From Apostichopus japonicus (lineage: Eukaryota; Echinodermata; Holothuroidea; Aspidochirotida; Stichopodidae), in the NCBI RefSeq assembly GCF_037975245.1, contig NC_092569.1, forward strand, positions 28,433,668 through 28,497,667: a stretch of DNA of 64,000 nucleotides, written 5' to 3'. Below the pieces are notes generated by a model. The model was given only the letters and a program-made list of their open reading frames with translations. It searched no databases and was not told the origin of the DNA. The position numbers and the translations under genes are program-made. This document shows positions 1 through 12,280 of this stretch, one piece after another (the stretch's first letter is position 1; each line of letters begins with the position of its first letter).

Positions 1-838
1 TTAGTTATGTATGGAGAGTTTTGTGTTACTTCTCGTGTCGTTGTTGGGGAGGTTGGGCTGAGCCCTTTACTTATTAACCGGTTACAAGCTAACAGCAGTA
101 CAAAAATTGAAGTGCAAAAAATGGGCTAAGAACTCAATATAAATCTAATATTTACATCTTAAAGCTAGAATCTAGTTTACTGTATTTTTCTTTTCAAATA
201 GAAATAGACAGTCTATTGGTAATGCAAAACTAACTCTGTTAAAACAGGATAAAATATTGTTGATGTTATCACAACTTCCAAAGAAGGTCAAATTATTAAA
301 GTCAATATTTGATTAAAACATGCAAACTTCTTGTCTTATTACAGAAATGTTTTGTTTTCAAGGTAATGTTATTCAATGTCACATCAACTTTAAATAACTG
401 CCCAGAGTTATTTAAAGATAGAAAACCTTTCTAGCATTTCCCACATCCTAAAAGAAATATCCCCCCAAAAAGTCAAATTAATTGAGTATTGATCTAGTCT
501 CTCAGCTATGGACTTCGGTCTCTGGGGCGACATCATAATGGTTCCTTGAAAGTTTCCAAAGTTTTAAATCCACCCTTGAAGATTGTGTTTAATAATAAGG
601 TCAACCAGGAATCATAAACTGAGGTAAACAACGGTTAAGATTCCCCCCCCCCCCAACCTCACCACCCAACAAAAATTGGTTTTATACCAAGTAACCCAAT
701 GAAGAAATTACACATGGTTTCAATATTGTTGAAAGTCTTACTGTAAGTTTGTGCAAATACCATATCTATTTTTCATTGACATAGTAATATTGTAGAATTC
801 AGTCACGAATCCTGTCCACGCTTTCCTGTAATGGGAGC
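1..838. other. Non-coding, nothing recognised
   Basis: AT-rich sequence with stops in all frames and no convincing exon. A C homopolymer lies near 644-654. No repeat family seen elsewhere in the window was found here. Confidence 0.5.
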
Positions 839-1157
839 TCAAGCTTGATTATAATCTTATAATAATAATCTTAATGATCAGGCAGTTGTTTTAATGACGC
901 TAAGCCACCACTAATGTGGGAGAGGACCGTATGGATTACAACTTTCATGTTGGGTGGCTTCCAGTTCAACATTTTTAACTCAAATTTGGAATCTTTTCAA
1001 TTTCGAAAGTCATTTCAGATGAGACAACCGTAGATTGCTCTTGGATGAAAAACCCGCCTTACTATGACACAGCCGGGTATCGAACCCGGAACCTCCCGAT
1101 TGCTAAGCCTCATTTATTCAAATGCAACTACCTGTACCCACTCGGCCACAACACCGG
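839..1157 (-). mobile_element. tRNA-derived SINE, Leu/Ser-like head
   Basis: On the minus strand the unit starts with a tRNA-like head. Its A-box (TGGCCGAGTGGG) lies near 1138-1148 and its B-box (GGTTCGATACC) at 1077-1087, and the long gap between them recalls class II tRNA-Leu/Ser. About 220 bp of unrelated body follow, ending in an ATT-rich simple tail near 840-870. The head carries extra bases and cannot fold as a clean tRNA, so this is a retroposed SINE rather than a working tRNA gene. No second copy of this family was seen in the window. Confidence 0.7.
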
Positions 1158-2289
1158 TAATAAATACAGCTTTATATGAGGAAACTGTTTAAAATTGTAT
1201 AGTTTAATACTTTTTCATAATTAATTTTAAATATGCATGTTTGTCTTACTCGGTTGGTTTCCAAGAACTCTCTCAGCTATAAAAGAACCCTTTTTTTGCA
1301 AATGTGAAAATATTCAAACATGATTTGTTTAGATATGGTTGCATGCTCTTTCCATTTTAATTTTTTGAAAGAAAAAATTAGTGATCGCTATCAGCTGGAT
1401 TCAATAACTGAACAGTCAGTAATGTCAGGGATATATATATGTTAATTACAAACTAGATACCTTACGACGAAGATTCCATTTGGATAAAGATTGCTGCGGC
1501 ATGAACTATGTTATTTATTAATGTTTTTTTCGTTTGCTGCTGTTGTGCACCAGATTTACAGAACTAGGTGTCCTAAGGTGTCCCTAGTTTGTATGGCGAT
1601 CCTGTTACCAGTTCTCAACTTGGAAATTTACAATTTTCCAATCAAGCTGATGCAATATTGGGCATTCTAAAGTGTGCTTTATGTAGTGAAATAATTATAT
1701 ACCCATCTCACTGACTAAGCAGGAAACATAACCAATTATAATTGTCGATATAAGTGGCAGAGTTAATATAAGTTCAATATTTTTTTATTTATGGGGGTTT
1801 CTCCTTCAGCCATCACTTAAATGTCAACTCAAAATTTCTTCCCTTTTTTTTTTCTTACAATATTGCTTTATAAATAAGTACAAAATCATACTGTCATTAA
1901 ACTTACAGTATTTTCACAATAGTGCCATCATTTTGTAGTGCTCTTAAGTATTTCGCAGGGCATCCTTCAAGGAGTAAGTTTAGGGTTCGCAAAGACTGTA
2001 ACGAGGAATTATAGAAAAAATATCATCACCGAGTGAATTTAAAATCAATAATTTCAAATAACAGAACCATGCCTGAGCTGAAAATTGCATCATATGATTT
2101 CATTTCAGTTTTATTGCTGTTTACTCTTCGCAACAATATTTCATAAAGACATCATACAGTATTTGATTTAGTGTACAGTGTTGTTGTGGAATGAAAGTTC
2201 TAGGACGCATCTCTTTCTAGGAATAATCCTGTGCAGAAGAAGAAAGAAAATGACAAAGCAAGGAAAAGAGAAAAATTAAAATGTGTACA
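1158..2289. other. Non-coding, nothing recognised
   Basis: AT-rich, with short homopolymers (T-run near 1847) and no exon with both a plausible reading frame and splice sites. If the split gene continues past 3463, this lies in a downstream intron or 3' flank. Confidence 0.4.
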
Positions 2290-2596
2290 GGCCCCCAGTG
2301 AAAAAAATGGGGGGCGGAAGTATCATTCTGAGCCCCCGCTCCGCAAGTCAGAAAACCCCTTTTTCATTTCCAAATGAGAAAAAAATCTCATTTGGAGCAC
2401 CAAATTGCATCTAAGGCCAGGTGGAAATGCAAAATTATTTACAAAATAGAGTGGATGTTGAAGTGTGCTATATTGCACCAAATTGCATCTGAGGCCACCT
2501 GGAAATGCAAAAAAATCCGCCTCCCCTTAGACCTCTCCCCCAGGCTGGCCATCAGTCTTCAGCCCCCCACTCAAAAGTACCTTCCTACGCCACTGA
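2290..2596 (+). mobile_element. Truncated copy of the GGCGTAGGAA MITE
   Basis: This copy matches the complete element at 42927-43296 over most of its length, including the shared stretches CAAATTGCATCTAAGGCCAG and TTCCTACGCCACTG. The right terminus (..TTCCTACGCCACTG, ending near 2596) is present, but the left terminal repeat and G-run are missing. A small open frame inside it (from 2374) is a by-product of the repeat and encodes nothing recognisable. Confidence 0.7.
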
Positions 2597-3462
2597 CTGT
2601 GATATGCAGCAACATAATGTAGTCACACATGATATACTTCAATCTAACTAAGATAGCCAAGTACTGTATGTAGTTTAACCATCAAGCTGCTAATAATTAG
2701 CCAGTTGTTAATCAGTTTAGACAATGCAAAAACTACTTGGGTGTCTAACAAATGAAACCAATGCAATGCTTTATTTTTACATTAATAAACTCATCATTCC
2801 TAAAGCAATGTCAGTAGATGAAAGCAAGGGGTGGGCATGAATTTGGCAGGCGGCAGTGAAAACTATGCACCCAATCCTTGCACAAGAATTCCCTTGGCAA
2901 AAATGGACACGTGGCATTGTTTGAGAAATAAAAAGATTGGGTCAGCCATACAGGTTAAGCCATGATATTATATAACGAGAAAATGATATTGAGGATACCT
3001 AGTAGAGCTGATAGTTGTAATCGATTCATCGCAATTACACTTTGGAAGTTTGATTAATCGCGCTCAAAACCTAAGTTGCAATTACTTGACTACAAGCTAG
3101 CACTACACATAATCTGCTTTTGAAAAATATCCTAAGCTATTAAAAACAACACTGAAGCAGTTTGTCAGCAAATATCACAAAAGTATTCAGGTTCTCACCA
3201 TGCTACACTAGCACTGTGCTGTGTTAAAAATCAGCAAGTACCTGCTCCGGTTAGATTAATGCATTTGCTTGTCAGTAATATGCGTGTTCTACAGTGCCAC
3301 ATTCAGTCCTAGCAATGTACTTAACCAAGTAATCCCGAGAAGAGCTATGCAATTAATTGACTACAAAAGAGTTGACTATCAGCACTAATACCTAGTCTGT
3401 AAACCTTGACATGAACCAAGAGGCAAGAGCCATCCTCTGTTAAGGTTGATCGATTAACTTAC
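2597..3462. other. Non-coding, nothing recognised
   Basis: Intronic or 3' flanking sequence next to exon 3463-3573. No repeat structure or further exon was identified. Confidence 0.4.
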
Positions 3463-3573
3463 CTCCATTTTGGCAGCAAAATTCTGTTTGACATTGACGA
3501 TGAATACCATTAGCTTCTCAACCAATAGGAGAGCGACATTTGCTTTTGTGGAAGAGCCAAAGTCAGCGATATC
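3463..3573 (-). CDS. Exon of unidentified split gene (last one seen)
   Basis: This 111-nt internal exon is symmetric (phase 0 at both ends) on the minus strand. It is bounded by acceptor ctctttacacccag and donor GAG|gtaagt. The 37-codon frame reads DIADFGSSTKANVALLLVEK and then LMVFIVNVKQNFAAKME, with no stop. The even spacing of Leu, Val and Ala suggests amphipathic helices as in ARM/HEAT-type proteins, but no named family was recognised. It joins in frame to the exon at 8455-8552. No downstream exon or stop was found before the window edge, so the gene probably continues to the left. Confidence 0.6.
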
Positions 3574-4089
3574 CTGGGTGTAAAGAGAACAAAGCAAAAT
3601 TTTTTCATTATTTCTAAAATGATGCAGCAGTAAAGCAAAGATACAGAATGTAAAAATAATGTTTCTGTTGGAAATAGTCGCATATTAAATGTGAATTCTT
3701 CTTCTTAATTTTAACTGGCTACAAGCTTGAACTTCATAGAAATATGGGAGCAATTAAAATAAGCGAACAAGAAACAACAAATGTGACTGTGCACTTCTCT
3801 TTACACACTTAAATTAAATTTATGAACACAAAAATAGCAACTTTGTTTTCATAGGTAGTATTGCTGAAAAGCAGATTTAGTTACTGAAGAAGAAAAACCT
3901 TCCTAATTTTTCTTCATCAAAATGGTAACTTTGGTTAATGAGCAAGTAGTAAATGATAATTCTTTTAAGTTTTCAACAGTTTACTCATTACTAGAAATGG
4001 CTAAGTCAATCTAATCAAATAATAATGAACTAAGATGATAGATAATAATTAGTTATCCAAGTATTATTTTACCTAACATTGAGAAAATA

Positions 4090-5135
4090 CCCACAGAGTG
4101 GTATGGGGTGGGGGGGGGGACAGGAAGTGGAAAAGAGCATGGGTGTGGTAGGGCTACTCACTGCATAGATACACCACAGAGTGGTATGGGCTGGGGGGGG
4201 CGGAAGTGGAAAAGAGCATGTGTGAGGTAGGGCTACTCACTGCATAGATACACCACAGAGTGGTATGGGCTGGGGGGGGGCGGAAGTGGAAAAGAGCATA
4301 CGTGTGAGGTAAGGCTACTCACTGCATAGAAACACCACAGAGTGGTATGGGCTGGGGGGGGGGGCGGAAGTGGAAAGAGCATGTGTGAGGTAGGGCTACT
4401 CACTGCATAGATACACCACAGAGTGGTATGGGCTGGGGGGCGGAAGTGGAAAAGAGCATGTGTGAGGTAGGGCTACTCACTGCATAGAAACACCACAGAG
4501 TGGTATGGGCTGGGGGGGGGGGAAGTGGAAAAGAGCATGTGTGAGGTAGGGCTACTCACTGCATAGAAACACCACAGAGTGGTATGGGCTGGGGGGGGGC
4601 AGGAAGTGGAAAAGAGCATGTGTGAGGTAGGGCTACTCACTGCATAGAAACACCACAGAGTGGTATTGGCTGGGGGGGGGGGCAGGAAGTGGAAAAGAGC
4701 ATGGGTGAGGTAGGGCTACTCACTGCATAGAAACACCACAGAGTGGTATTGGCTGGGGGGGCAGGAAGTGGAAAAGAGCATGTGTGAGGTAGGGCTACTC
4801 ACTGCATAGAAACACCACAGAGTGCTATGGGCTGGGGGGGGGGGCGGAAGTGGAAAAGAGCATGGGTGAGGTAGGGCTACTCACTGCATAGATATACCAC
4901 AGAGTGGTATTGGCTGGGGGGGCAGGAAGTGGAAAAGAGCATGTGTGAGGTAGGGCTACTCACTGCATAGAAACACCACAGAGTGGTATTGGCTGGGGGG
5001 GCAGGAAGTGGAAAAGAGCATGGGTGAGGTAGGGCTACTCACTGCATAGAAACACCACAGAGTGGTATGGGCTGGGGGGGGGGCGGAAGTGGAAAAGAGC
5101 ATGGGTGAGGTAGGGCTACTCACTGCATAGATAAT
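4090..5135 (+). repeat. Minisatellite, about 79-bp unit, about 13 copies
   Basis: Tandem units each run CCACAGAGTGGTATGGGCTG, then a run of 6-10 G, then GGAAGTGGAAAAGAGCATG, GTGAGGTAGGGCTACTCACT and GCATAGA. Units begin near 4093, 4171, 4252, 4335 and so on to 5056. Most length variation comes from the G-run. The units are very similar, so the array looks young or homogenised. It sits in the intron between exons 8455-8552 and 3463-3573. Confidence 0.95.
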
Positions 5136-5846
5136 TTGTAATTCCTTTTTTTTTTAATAGTTATTAGCTTTGTAGATCTGTTATCTTCAGGAGTTGCTAT
5201 AATTGGGAACTTTCTTTTACATAGTACAGATAAACTCAAATAACACTACTACTCTCACTGAGTGCCAGATACAGCATTTACCTACTGTATTAACAAATAA
5301 GTTCACATATTTAGGACATACAAGGAAACTATAACAACCTTCACTGGAGTGTAATGTTTATGTCAGGCAGGTTGCAACAACATGGTGCCTGAAATCACTA
5401 TGGAAAGTAATATCCAATGCTATAGAAACCAGCAATAAAACACCACATTAACAATCAACCAGGCAGTGAACCACCTTCATAATAAAAATGAACTATATTC
5501 ATCTCGGATAATAACATAGATCCTTTTCTCCCCCCATAAATAGGCTAATAGTTTTACAGTGCTTCTAATCAATGAAACAATCTAAAACACTTCATTTTTT
5601 GTGTAAATTTATCTCCTTAGTGCAGGTCAAATTTTTAACTGTCCTCCAATCACCTGAAACATCTGTTTGGACGAGCAAAATCAGCTTTGGAGGTCCTGGC
5701 TAGTTAGTTGTTGACAAAATATTCATACTGCTTTGTACTAACAGTATAAAAAAACTTAATATCCCTCAAATCTGTAAAATAATCAAAATAGAAGTATTGA
5801 CCTCAAGACTGAGATAAAACAAAAGATTGTGATAGGCTGATGATGG
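5136..5846. other. Intronic, nothing recognised
   Basis: AT-rich sequence between two tandem arrays, with no exon or repeat family recognised. Confidence 0.4.
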
Positions 5847-6086
5847 GTGTTCTATTCACCAGACCTACACATCCCCTTACAGTGTACATATGAGTGTTCT
5901 ATAGACCACACCTACACATCTCTCCTACAGCGTACATACTGGTGTTCTATTCACCAAACCTTCACATCTCTCCTACAGTTTACATATTGGTTTTCTATTC
6001 ACCAAACCTACACATCTCTCCTGCAGTGTACATATTGGTATTCTATTCACCAAACCTTCACATCTCTCCTGCAGTGTTCATATTGA
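5847..6086 (+). repeat. 48-bp tandem repeat, 5 copies
   Basis: Five units of exactly 48 bp, each starting GTGTTCTATTCACCA and containing ACACATCTCTCCTACAG. The unit is a multiple of three and lacks stops in two frames, so open frames of 79 and 97 codons arise from it. I read these as repeat artefacts, because they have no start context, flanking exon signal or related protein. The second frame runs about 100 bp past the array. Confidence 0.9.
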
Positions 6087-8454
6087 TCAGGCCTTTGTCA
6101 TTTTTCTACAGTTTGGGGGGCAACCATGGTTGCTTTTCCGACGACCAACAGGTAAGACCTCATTGTCAAGGGGACGACCAGAGATAAAACCCTGTAAAAT
6201 TGTCCCTATTTTAATTTTGGGAGCAAAGAAGTGGCAGAGTATAAGATCTATAGCAACAGGGTGGGAAATACTACACTACTGACTTGAACAGCTACAGTAG
6301 CTACTATCATTACTTTTGTTGTTTGACATTAACTATCATAGTAACAGGGTGCCAATGACCAATTGAACTTTTCCATAGATACCAACTACTCCCATATCAG
6401 ACAAAGTACTTAATGTATTACCAGGAAGGCTGCACCTTCTACTGTTAGACATATTTAAACATAGCAGACACATATTACAGTACAGTCAAAGCTACAGAAG
6501 CTGGAATAGGTATTAATTCATATAAATATATATACCAATACAATGTGGCATGAGTACACATGAAGAGTTCCTCAAGCACAAAAGGAAACTTCCAAGTACA
6601 TTATTGAAAGCAAGCAAAGAGGAGCAAGATCTTTCTGTCAGTATGATAAGGGAAGAAAAACGTGTTAACTGGGAATATAAAATGAAAACAAAAACCATCA
6701 CCTAAAGTTTAAACAAAGTCAGGAAATATCCGGATGAAAAATCCCATGGTTCATTTTGCAGAATGGTAGGTTCTGACAGAAGCGTGATGTTGGCGGTGCC
6801 ACAGAAGTAGGCGAACCGTGCTAAAACGTTCCGGTCATATAGTTTAGGATTATAGGAATTTGAAGAGAAAATGTAGGGTTGGAGACATATATGAGAGAGG
6901 AGGGAAATAAAATTGATTAATTTGCAAAGCTCATATCATGACTTGAGCTCAAGTAAAACTTATATGAACAGCTTGGGGATGACTTTTATGACACTGTCCA
7001 TGTCAGTGAGCAATCCTTAACATGGGATGCAGGCAAGACACAGGGGTGGGTGTTAGGCAAGCTGCCAGGGGCTATGAAGCTATCTACTAGGCAACTTTAT
7101 GTGCAAAGCAACCATCCACGGCTGGTAAGATAGGGTGCTTTTAATGCTAAAGAGTGAGAGTAGTGGAAATGGAATTGTAACATTTAAGCATTGTAAATAA
7201 TATGTGAAAAGAATTGATAACAAAGCAACTAGTATTGCTAACTACTTGTATATGTTTAAAGAATCAACGTTGGATTGCATAGTCCAGTAACCATGAATAA
7301 CTTAGCTATGCAAAGTTATGCAGAGCAGGCGAGGGTTGTCCTGGGTAGGATTTGAGGTCAGGTAACCGAGTCAAGTCTATCAATATATTTCGTTGGAGGT
7401 AATGGGCATGGCAATCGCTCCATCGCTGAACCATGGAGCTTGGTCTCCACAGCCTTTGTAGATTTGGTGTAAAACTATATTTTCCTTGCAGTTCGTATCT
7501 AATAGATCACCTATGGGAGGCATTCCCGGGGGTTTTAACGAAAGTTATGCCCAGTTTCTACTTATGGTCAGAAGTCCAGCCACCTATTTTCAATCTGTAA
7601 ATAATAATCAGTACACACAACCTACTCCAAACCCTATGTCGTTAATCAGTCTACACCCATTCTACTCGACCCTCCTATGGTGGCGAAACACTGTTCTATG
7701 TCATCCAAGGAGCTACCTGGATCTCTAATCTTTTGTAGTTACAAAAGAATTGCAAAGCTGGTTTGTCCAACAAGATAGATGTGAAATAAAATGTCTGGCA
7801 GAGTCCTCCTTTCAAAATCAGGTTTTAAAAATTGCAACGAATTTGGTCATGGCAGACAATGGAAAAAGTAAATGTCTTAAAGTCACTCCACTTTGAAGCT
7901 TATTGATATTTCAAAATCTGATCTCCGCAGGTACCTAAGTATACTTGCTCCGTTGCAAACAAGAATAAAGAGTTACTTTGTTAACCTCCTTAAACCTACT
8001 GCTGTTTGGAAAATCCCCTTTCCACAAGATTGTTTTATTTCCTCCATAATTACATCAACCACCCCTCCCTGCAAGATTCAAGGTACTCTAGTACTAATAG
8101 AGGGTGCCACCTATAAAATTACCTGAAGGCAACAGCATGTATTGGAAGTAGCAGGTAGCATTTCATTTATTAGCTGAGCCAGGAGCTCTCAGGTATGTAC
8201 AGTATAGTTTCAGGATGTATAATAATTAGAGCCTGGAATGAGCTAATCCTTGTGCATATGCTAAATTAGGCTAGGCCTACAGTACATTACACTATAATTG
8301 TTCTGGTTATAAACCCAAACAGAAATTTGTTCGCCTCGGGGAAACCGGACGACCATTAAGAATTTGCCGCTCGGCGAGTGAATGCTGTAAACTGGTTGGA
8401 ATAGCTACGACTTGTGTAATTATCACTGAAATTAACCAAATTAATATTTCTTAC
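6087..8454. other. Intronic, no confident feature
   Basis: Long AT-rich stretch. A possible minus-strand exon near 6705-6820 was considered and rejected (see rejected list). Several plus-strand open frames of 60-80 codons show no family resemblance or splice signals. Confidence 0.4.
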
Positions 8455-8552
8455 ATTGACTGTTTCCAGCAACTGAATCAAGCAGTGGTGAGCTGTAGAT
8501 TGGCATGTTGTATCGCCATGGATGTGTTTGATGACATCTTCATATACAAACA
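8455..8552 (-). CDS. Exon of unidentified split gene
   Basis: A 98-nt exon on the minus strand with a strong acceptor (tttccctctacag) and donor (AAT|gtaaga). It enters with two bases of a split codon (phase 1) and leaves in phase 0, matching the microexon upstream and exon 3463-3573 downstream. After a split Val it reads FVYEDVIKHIHGDTTCQSTA then HHCLIQLLETVN. The pattern is helical and HEAT/ARM-like. No specific protein was recognised. Confidence 0.6.
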
Positions 8553-9222
8553 CTGTAGAGGGAAAGATAATGGGAATAGAAGATCTATTGCACAGTGCAT
8601 TTACTGTAAGAGAGACTTATAAAAATACAGGTGCATCTCTGAAACCAAGAATTTAATGACATGCTATTATTAAGGACAATATTCTGTAGAACAAAGCAAA
8701 ATTGATTTTTTTTTTTCCATTTTTATTTTAGCGAGTTAAAAAAAAAATTAGTGTCATTTCTAAGGCTATATTGTAGTCACACAAGAGGATCACGAATGAG
8801 GCTAACTAACCAGTCACACAAAAAAAAACATATATTTAGATTTATTATCACTTTGCAGCTTTGCAAATTTACACTAAAACTAAATGAAATTGAACTTGGT
8901 ATAATGACATAATGATGTCAACACTTATTTAATTTTACCTTGAATATATGAATATAAAAACAAAGAGAAAGTAACAGTTTTCAACTTACAAACTTAGAGC
9001 CCCCCCCCCCCCCCCTACACATGACTCTCAAACAAGGATATCTCCCAAATGGAGCAACATTTTCCTTAGCTGTAACAAGAAGCTACTCTTCAAAAATATC
9101 TGTCATATTTCGCAATGTCAGAAGATACAGTAGCTGGTTTGTGTCTCTTTTAGAGTACAACTTACAGTAATGAGGTTTAAAGTTTAAACGTGACTGAAAT
9201 GTACTTTAACTCAATGACTTAC
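8553..9222. other. Intronic, nothing recognised
   Basis: AT-rich, with T-, A- and C-homopolymers (C-run at 9001-9015). No feature seen. Confidence 0.4.
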
Positions 9223-9253
9223 CAGACCTCACTAAATATATCAAGTACCAGTA
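9223..9253 (-). CDS. Candidate 31-nt microexon of the split gene
   Basis: Minus-strand segment between acceptor cttcacacctcag and donor TCTG|gtaagt, reading YWYLIYLVRS plus one base. It enters in phase 0 and leaves in phase 1, exactly what exon 18414-18457 (option ending in phase 0) and exon 8455-8552 require. The support is splice sites and phase only. At this length a chance match is possible. Confidence 0.35.
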
Positions 9254-9821
9254 CTGAGGTGTGAAGTACTATTTATTTTTGGTTTTAAGTGTACAGATCA
9301 TACACTGCCTGAACTTTTATTGTACAATCAGAGGGTCAGAGCACTTTTCTGTCCTGTTTTTTTGTTTTGTTATTTATGTAAGAAACAAGTTTTTAGTCCG
9401 AAATAAGTCACAATTTATCCCCCACTGGGCTTTCTTTTATTTTTGGTGAAAGTTTGCCCAAAATATATTTCTTTGAAATTTACAGCATGGTTACTGCCTT
9501 TCTGTTTATAAGAACTTTCCTCATTGTGTATACAGTACATGCTCTAGTCTGGTGACTGTGAATCTTGAACTTTCACATATGAGACGAATATAGTTTTAAA
9601 TTTTGCATAATTAAGTATTTGCATTAATTGCACAAACTTATGGACAAAGTCTCCCACCTAGGATGTGTGGGATTTCATGCATAAATTTAGAAGAAGTGCA
9701 AAATTAAGGAGAGTTCTAGGAAGACATTTAACGATACATTTATAATAACACATAAAAAATAAATAAAACTGTTAGCAAACTGCTTATCCACTAGAGAGCC
9801 TGTGTAGGAGAATGTGTAAAA

Positions 9822-10019
9822 GTAAGTTGGCCTGACGTTTCGATCCTAGCAGGATCTTCTTCAAAGGCTAAATGACAAAATTACTTCTGTCTCTTTGTGT
9901 TCACCATGCTCATTTACCTGTCTGTATTCTGTGCATGTTTTTGTCCCTCCTGTTACTGTTACTTGTCATTTAGCCTTTGAAGAAGATCCTGCTAGGATCG
10001 AAACGTCAGGCCAACTTAC
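9822..10019. repeat. Perfect 57-bp inverted repeat, hammerhead-like arms
   Basis: The left arm 9822-9878 and right arm 9963-10019 are exact reverse complements, separated by 84 bp. The right arm reads GCCT, TTGAAGA, A, GATCC, a TGCTA loop, GGATC, GAAAC, GTC, AGGC. This is the order of a hammerhead ribozyme core: stem I GCCT/AGGC, stem II GATCC/GGATC, then GAAA and a GUC site. It departs at core position C3 (T here) and has an extra A before stem II. Such small motifs are known from Penelope-like retroelements. No reverse transcriptase is visible nearby. Confidence 0.8.
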
Positions 10020-12159
10020 TGTTACACATATAATAACACATGTATACACTGACAAATTCTGAAGGGCCATCCAAAACTCAACAAGTGGGTTCAAATTTCC
10101 AAACAATTCTCACAATCAAAGACCTCTGATGTAAAATGACACATGACCTTATTGTCAGAGAATATTTCCAATAAAATATTGCAAAAAAAAAAGTTTCCTA
10201 TGTTACAAAACCTGCCATAACTTATATACAGTTTGCAAGTTTGTATATCAATTTGCCTAGCATATGGCTATGTGATACTAAGTACTGGTTTATAATTAAT
10301 TCATTAATCTGACTTCAGGTTCTACTCTTGATGAGTTTAGAAAACTTCACCAAAACTAAAAACATCCAACAAGTTTCCAATGGATCCAAATCACAAACCT
10401 TGTAATCAGAACTTGTAACTTGTAAGCCTTCAGGAAAAACATAAAAAGCGTGGAACAAGGCTCAACGTGGACAATGACCTTGGAGTGGATCTGTCCTGGG
10501 TGTCAGGGGGTGTAATTTATTTTCTCTTGTACAGTACTAAACAGTAGTGCACTGTGCATGTCGCACGGTATATGGTCATTGAGGATAAGTACTTATTATG
10601 AGTGGTCAGTGAGGCGGTCAGCAACCCCGGCTTAAAGGGACTGTACATGGACACAACAGGTTAAAATCTGAAAAGCAGGTTTTTAGCATTCCAAACACCA
10701 AACTTTGGGTGGATTTAGGAATTGGTGATTTTGGGCGGCAGTTGACCATCAGAACTCAGGTGGTATGGTTGTATACGATTTCCAATGGCCAAGAATCTGG
10801 TTAGGGTGATTTTCCCTTGTCGAAGAGAAAAATTGAGGAAAAGTTTCAACAATAAAATTAACTGGATAGCTAGTGTGCCAGGAAATGTGTTTTGTTGACA
10901 ACCATTTTCTGTGAGTATTTATTCTTGGCTACTTGTATGTAGGGGTTGAGGTCTTTAATTATGTCATGTTAAGTAGATTTTATGGATATGCAAATGACTT
11001 GTTGAACGACCCCACTGGTAACATTTGCAGGGCATAAACGGTTTTCGTATTTCAATTCTTTGATATATTGCAAAGAGATATGGGTAATTGTTAAAGATAC
11101 TGATCAAGGCATTAGTGAATGAATATTTACCGCCAGTTAAAGCGTGTCGTGTAGGCTGGCTGCCATTTTGTTTTGTTTGAGAAGTTCTGATTTCATCATA
11201 TCTGGCTCCATTTTAGAATGTGGTTTCCTTATATTCTATTTGTGAAGGGTGTTTTGTACCGGGTACTGAGAGGGTCACTCAGGGTGCACAGTCCGGAGCA
11301 GAGGCTGGGGCGTGAAGGTGACAATCCGTGGATTCGGAAGCCTGTAATCAATATTAAAATTTGAAAAGCGTACCGGGAGAAATAAACGTGTTGGCATGGA
11401 ACTTGTCAGCAGACAATTATGGTGAACACTCATACAACTCTAACTCGCAGGAAACACACCTTAAGCGAGTCGGATCAGATCAAGGTAAAACAGATTAATA
11501 ACTTCAATTTAAAGACGACAAAGCTCACAACTATGGAAATGAAGATAGCGTACTTTCGCGGTGTGGATCACTCACTCCGGATACATATGGAAGCAACCTT
11601 AACTTAATTCATAATTTTTTGTTTAAATTGTAATTGTATTGTGTGTAATTGTATTGTGTGTAATTGACCCTGTATATATAGTCTGATAGTAGTCAACAAG
11701 AAGGCTGAAATTTACTATTTGCCTTGTGTGTTTATTGCAATTTCTTAGTATCGAGTGACAAGACAATCAAGGTTCAAAATAATTTAAATGAACCATAGTT
11801 GCGCGTGTGACGCAGTGGTCACAACGTGACACCGGGGTCGGGTATTTTTAATAGTTATAAATGTTTGTTAGCTACTAGGTAGACTGGCATGCATGACTTG
11901 GGTGGAAACAGGTTAAAGAAGAGTGAATTCTACTTTTGCAATGTCAGTCAGATGTATCTTTAAATATATGTAATATTTTGTTTTTAGTTTATACACATAC
12001 AAACACATATATAATTAACAGTCCGTTCAAAGTATCTCTTTTGGGATCCAGCTTTAGGAATCACAAATGATTTTGAGTTGGTTAGCATCATGGTGATCTC
12101 TAAAGTAAGGCAAATATGTCACCAAACAGAACTAGTATTGTTCGATACAGGTGAAAAAT
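10020..12159. other. Non-coding; possible old LTR-like sequence
   Basis: There is a direct duplication of TTGTATTGTGTGTAA at about 11633-11665, followed by a TATATATA box and T-rich sequence. This is loosely reminiscent of an LTR, but no paired LTR, primer site or coding frame was identified. No exon was recognised. Confidence 0.25.
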
Positions 12160-12280
12160 ACCTTCAGTGGAATTACGACCTTCCTTACTAGTTTCGAACC
12201 TCTGGACTTACAATTAGCGTCCAAAACCTAGTGGTTAGGGTGTCCGCATATAAAGCAGGACACTGGAATTTCTTTCACTG
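12160..12280 (+). mobile_element. SINE fragment, second tRNA-like family
   Basis: The stretch shares CAGTGGAATTACGACCTTCC, GGTTTCGAACCTCTGGAC-like sequence and a tRNA-like head GCGTCCAAAACCTAGTGGTT with the element at 35427-35566 (opposite strand). The A-box region (CTAGTGGTTAGGG) is clear and the B-box half is decayed. Confidence 0.55.

Noticed and set aside
1063-1157. A functional tRNA-Leu or tRNA-Ser gene
   Set aside because: The head has extra bases, cannot form a normal cloverleaf, and is joined to a SINE body.
6705-6820. Possible minus-strand exon reading RFAYFCGTANITLLSEPT..
   Set aside because: The peptide looks protein-like, but it needs phase 1 entry while exon 8455-8552 leaves in phase 0. 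Its only donor-like site follows an in-frame stop.
10500-11830. Solo LTR or LTR retrotransposon
   Set aside because: A TATA box and a short direct duplication are present, but no paired LTR, primer site, target duplication or coding frame could be shown.
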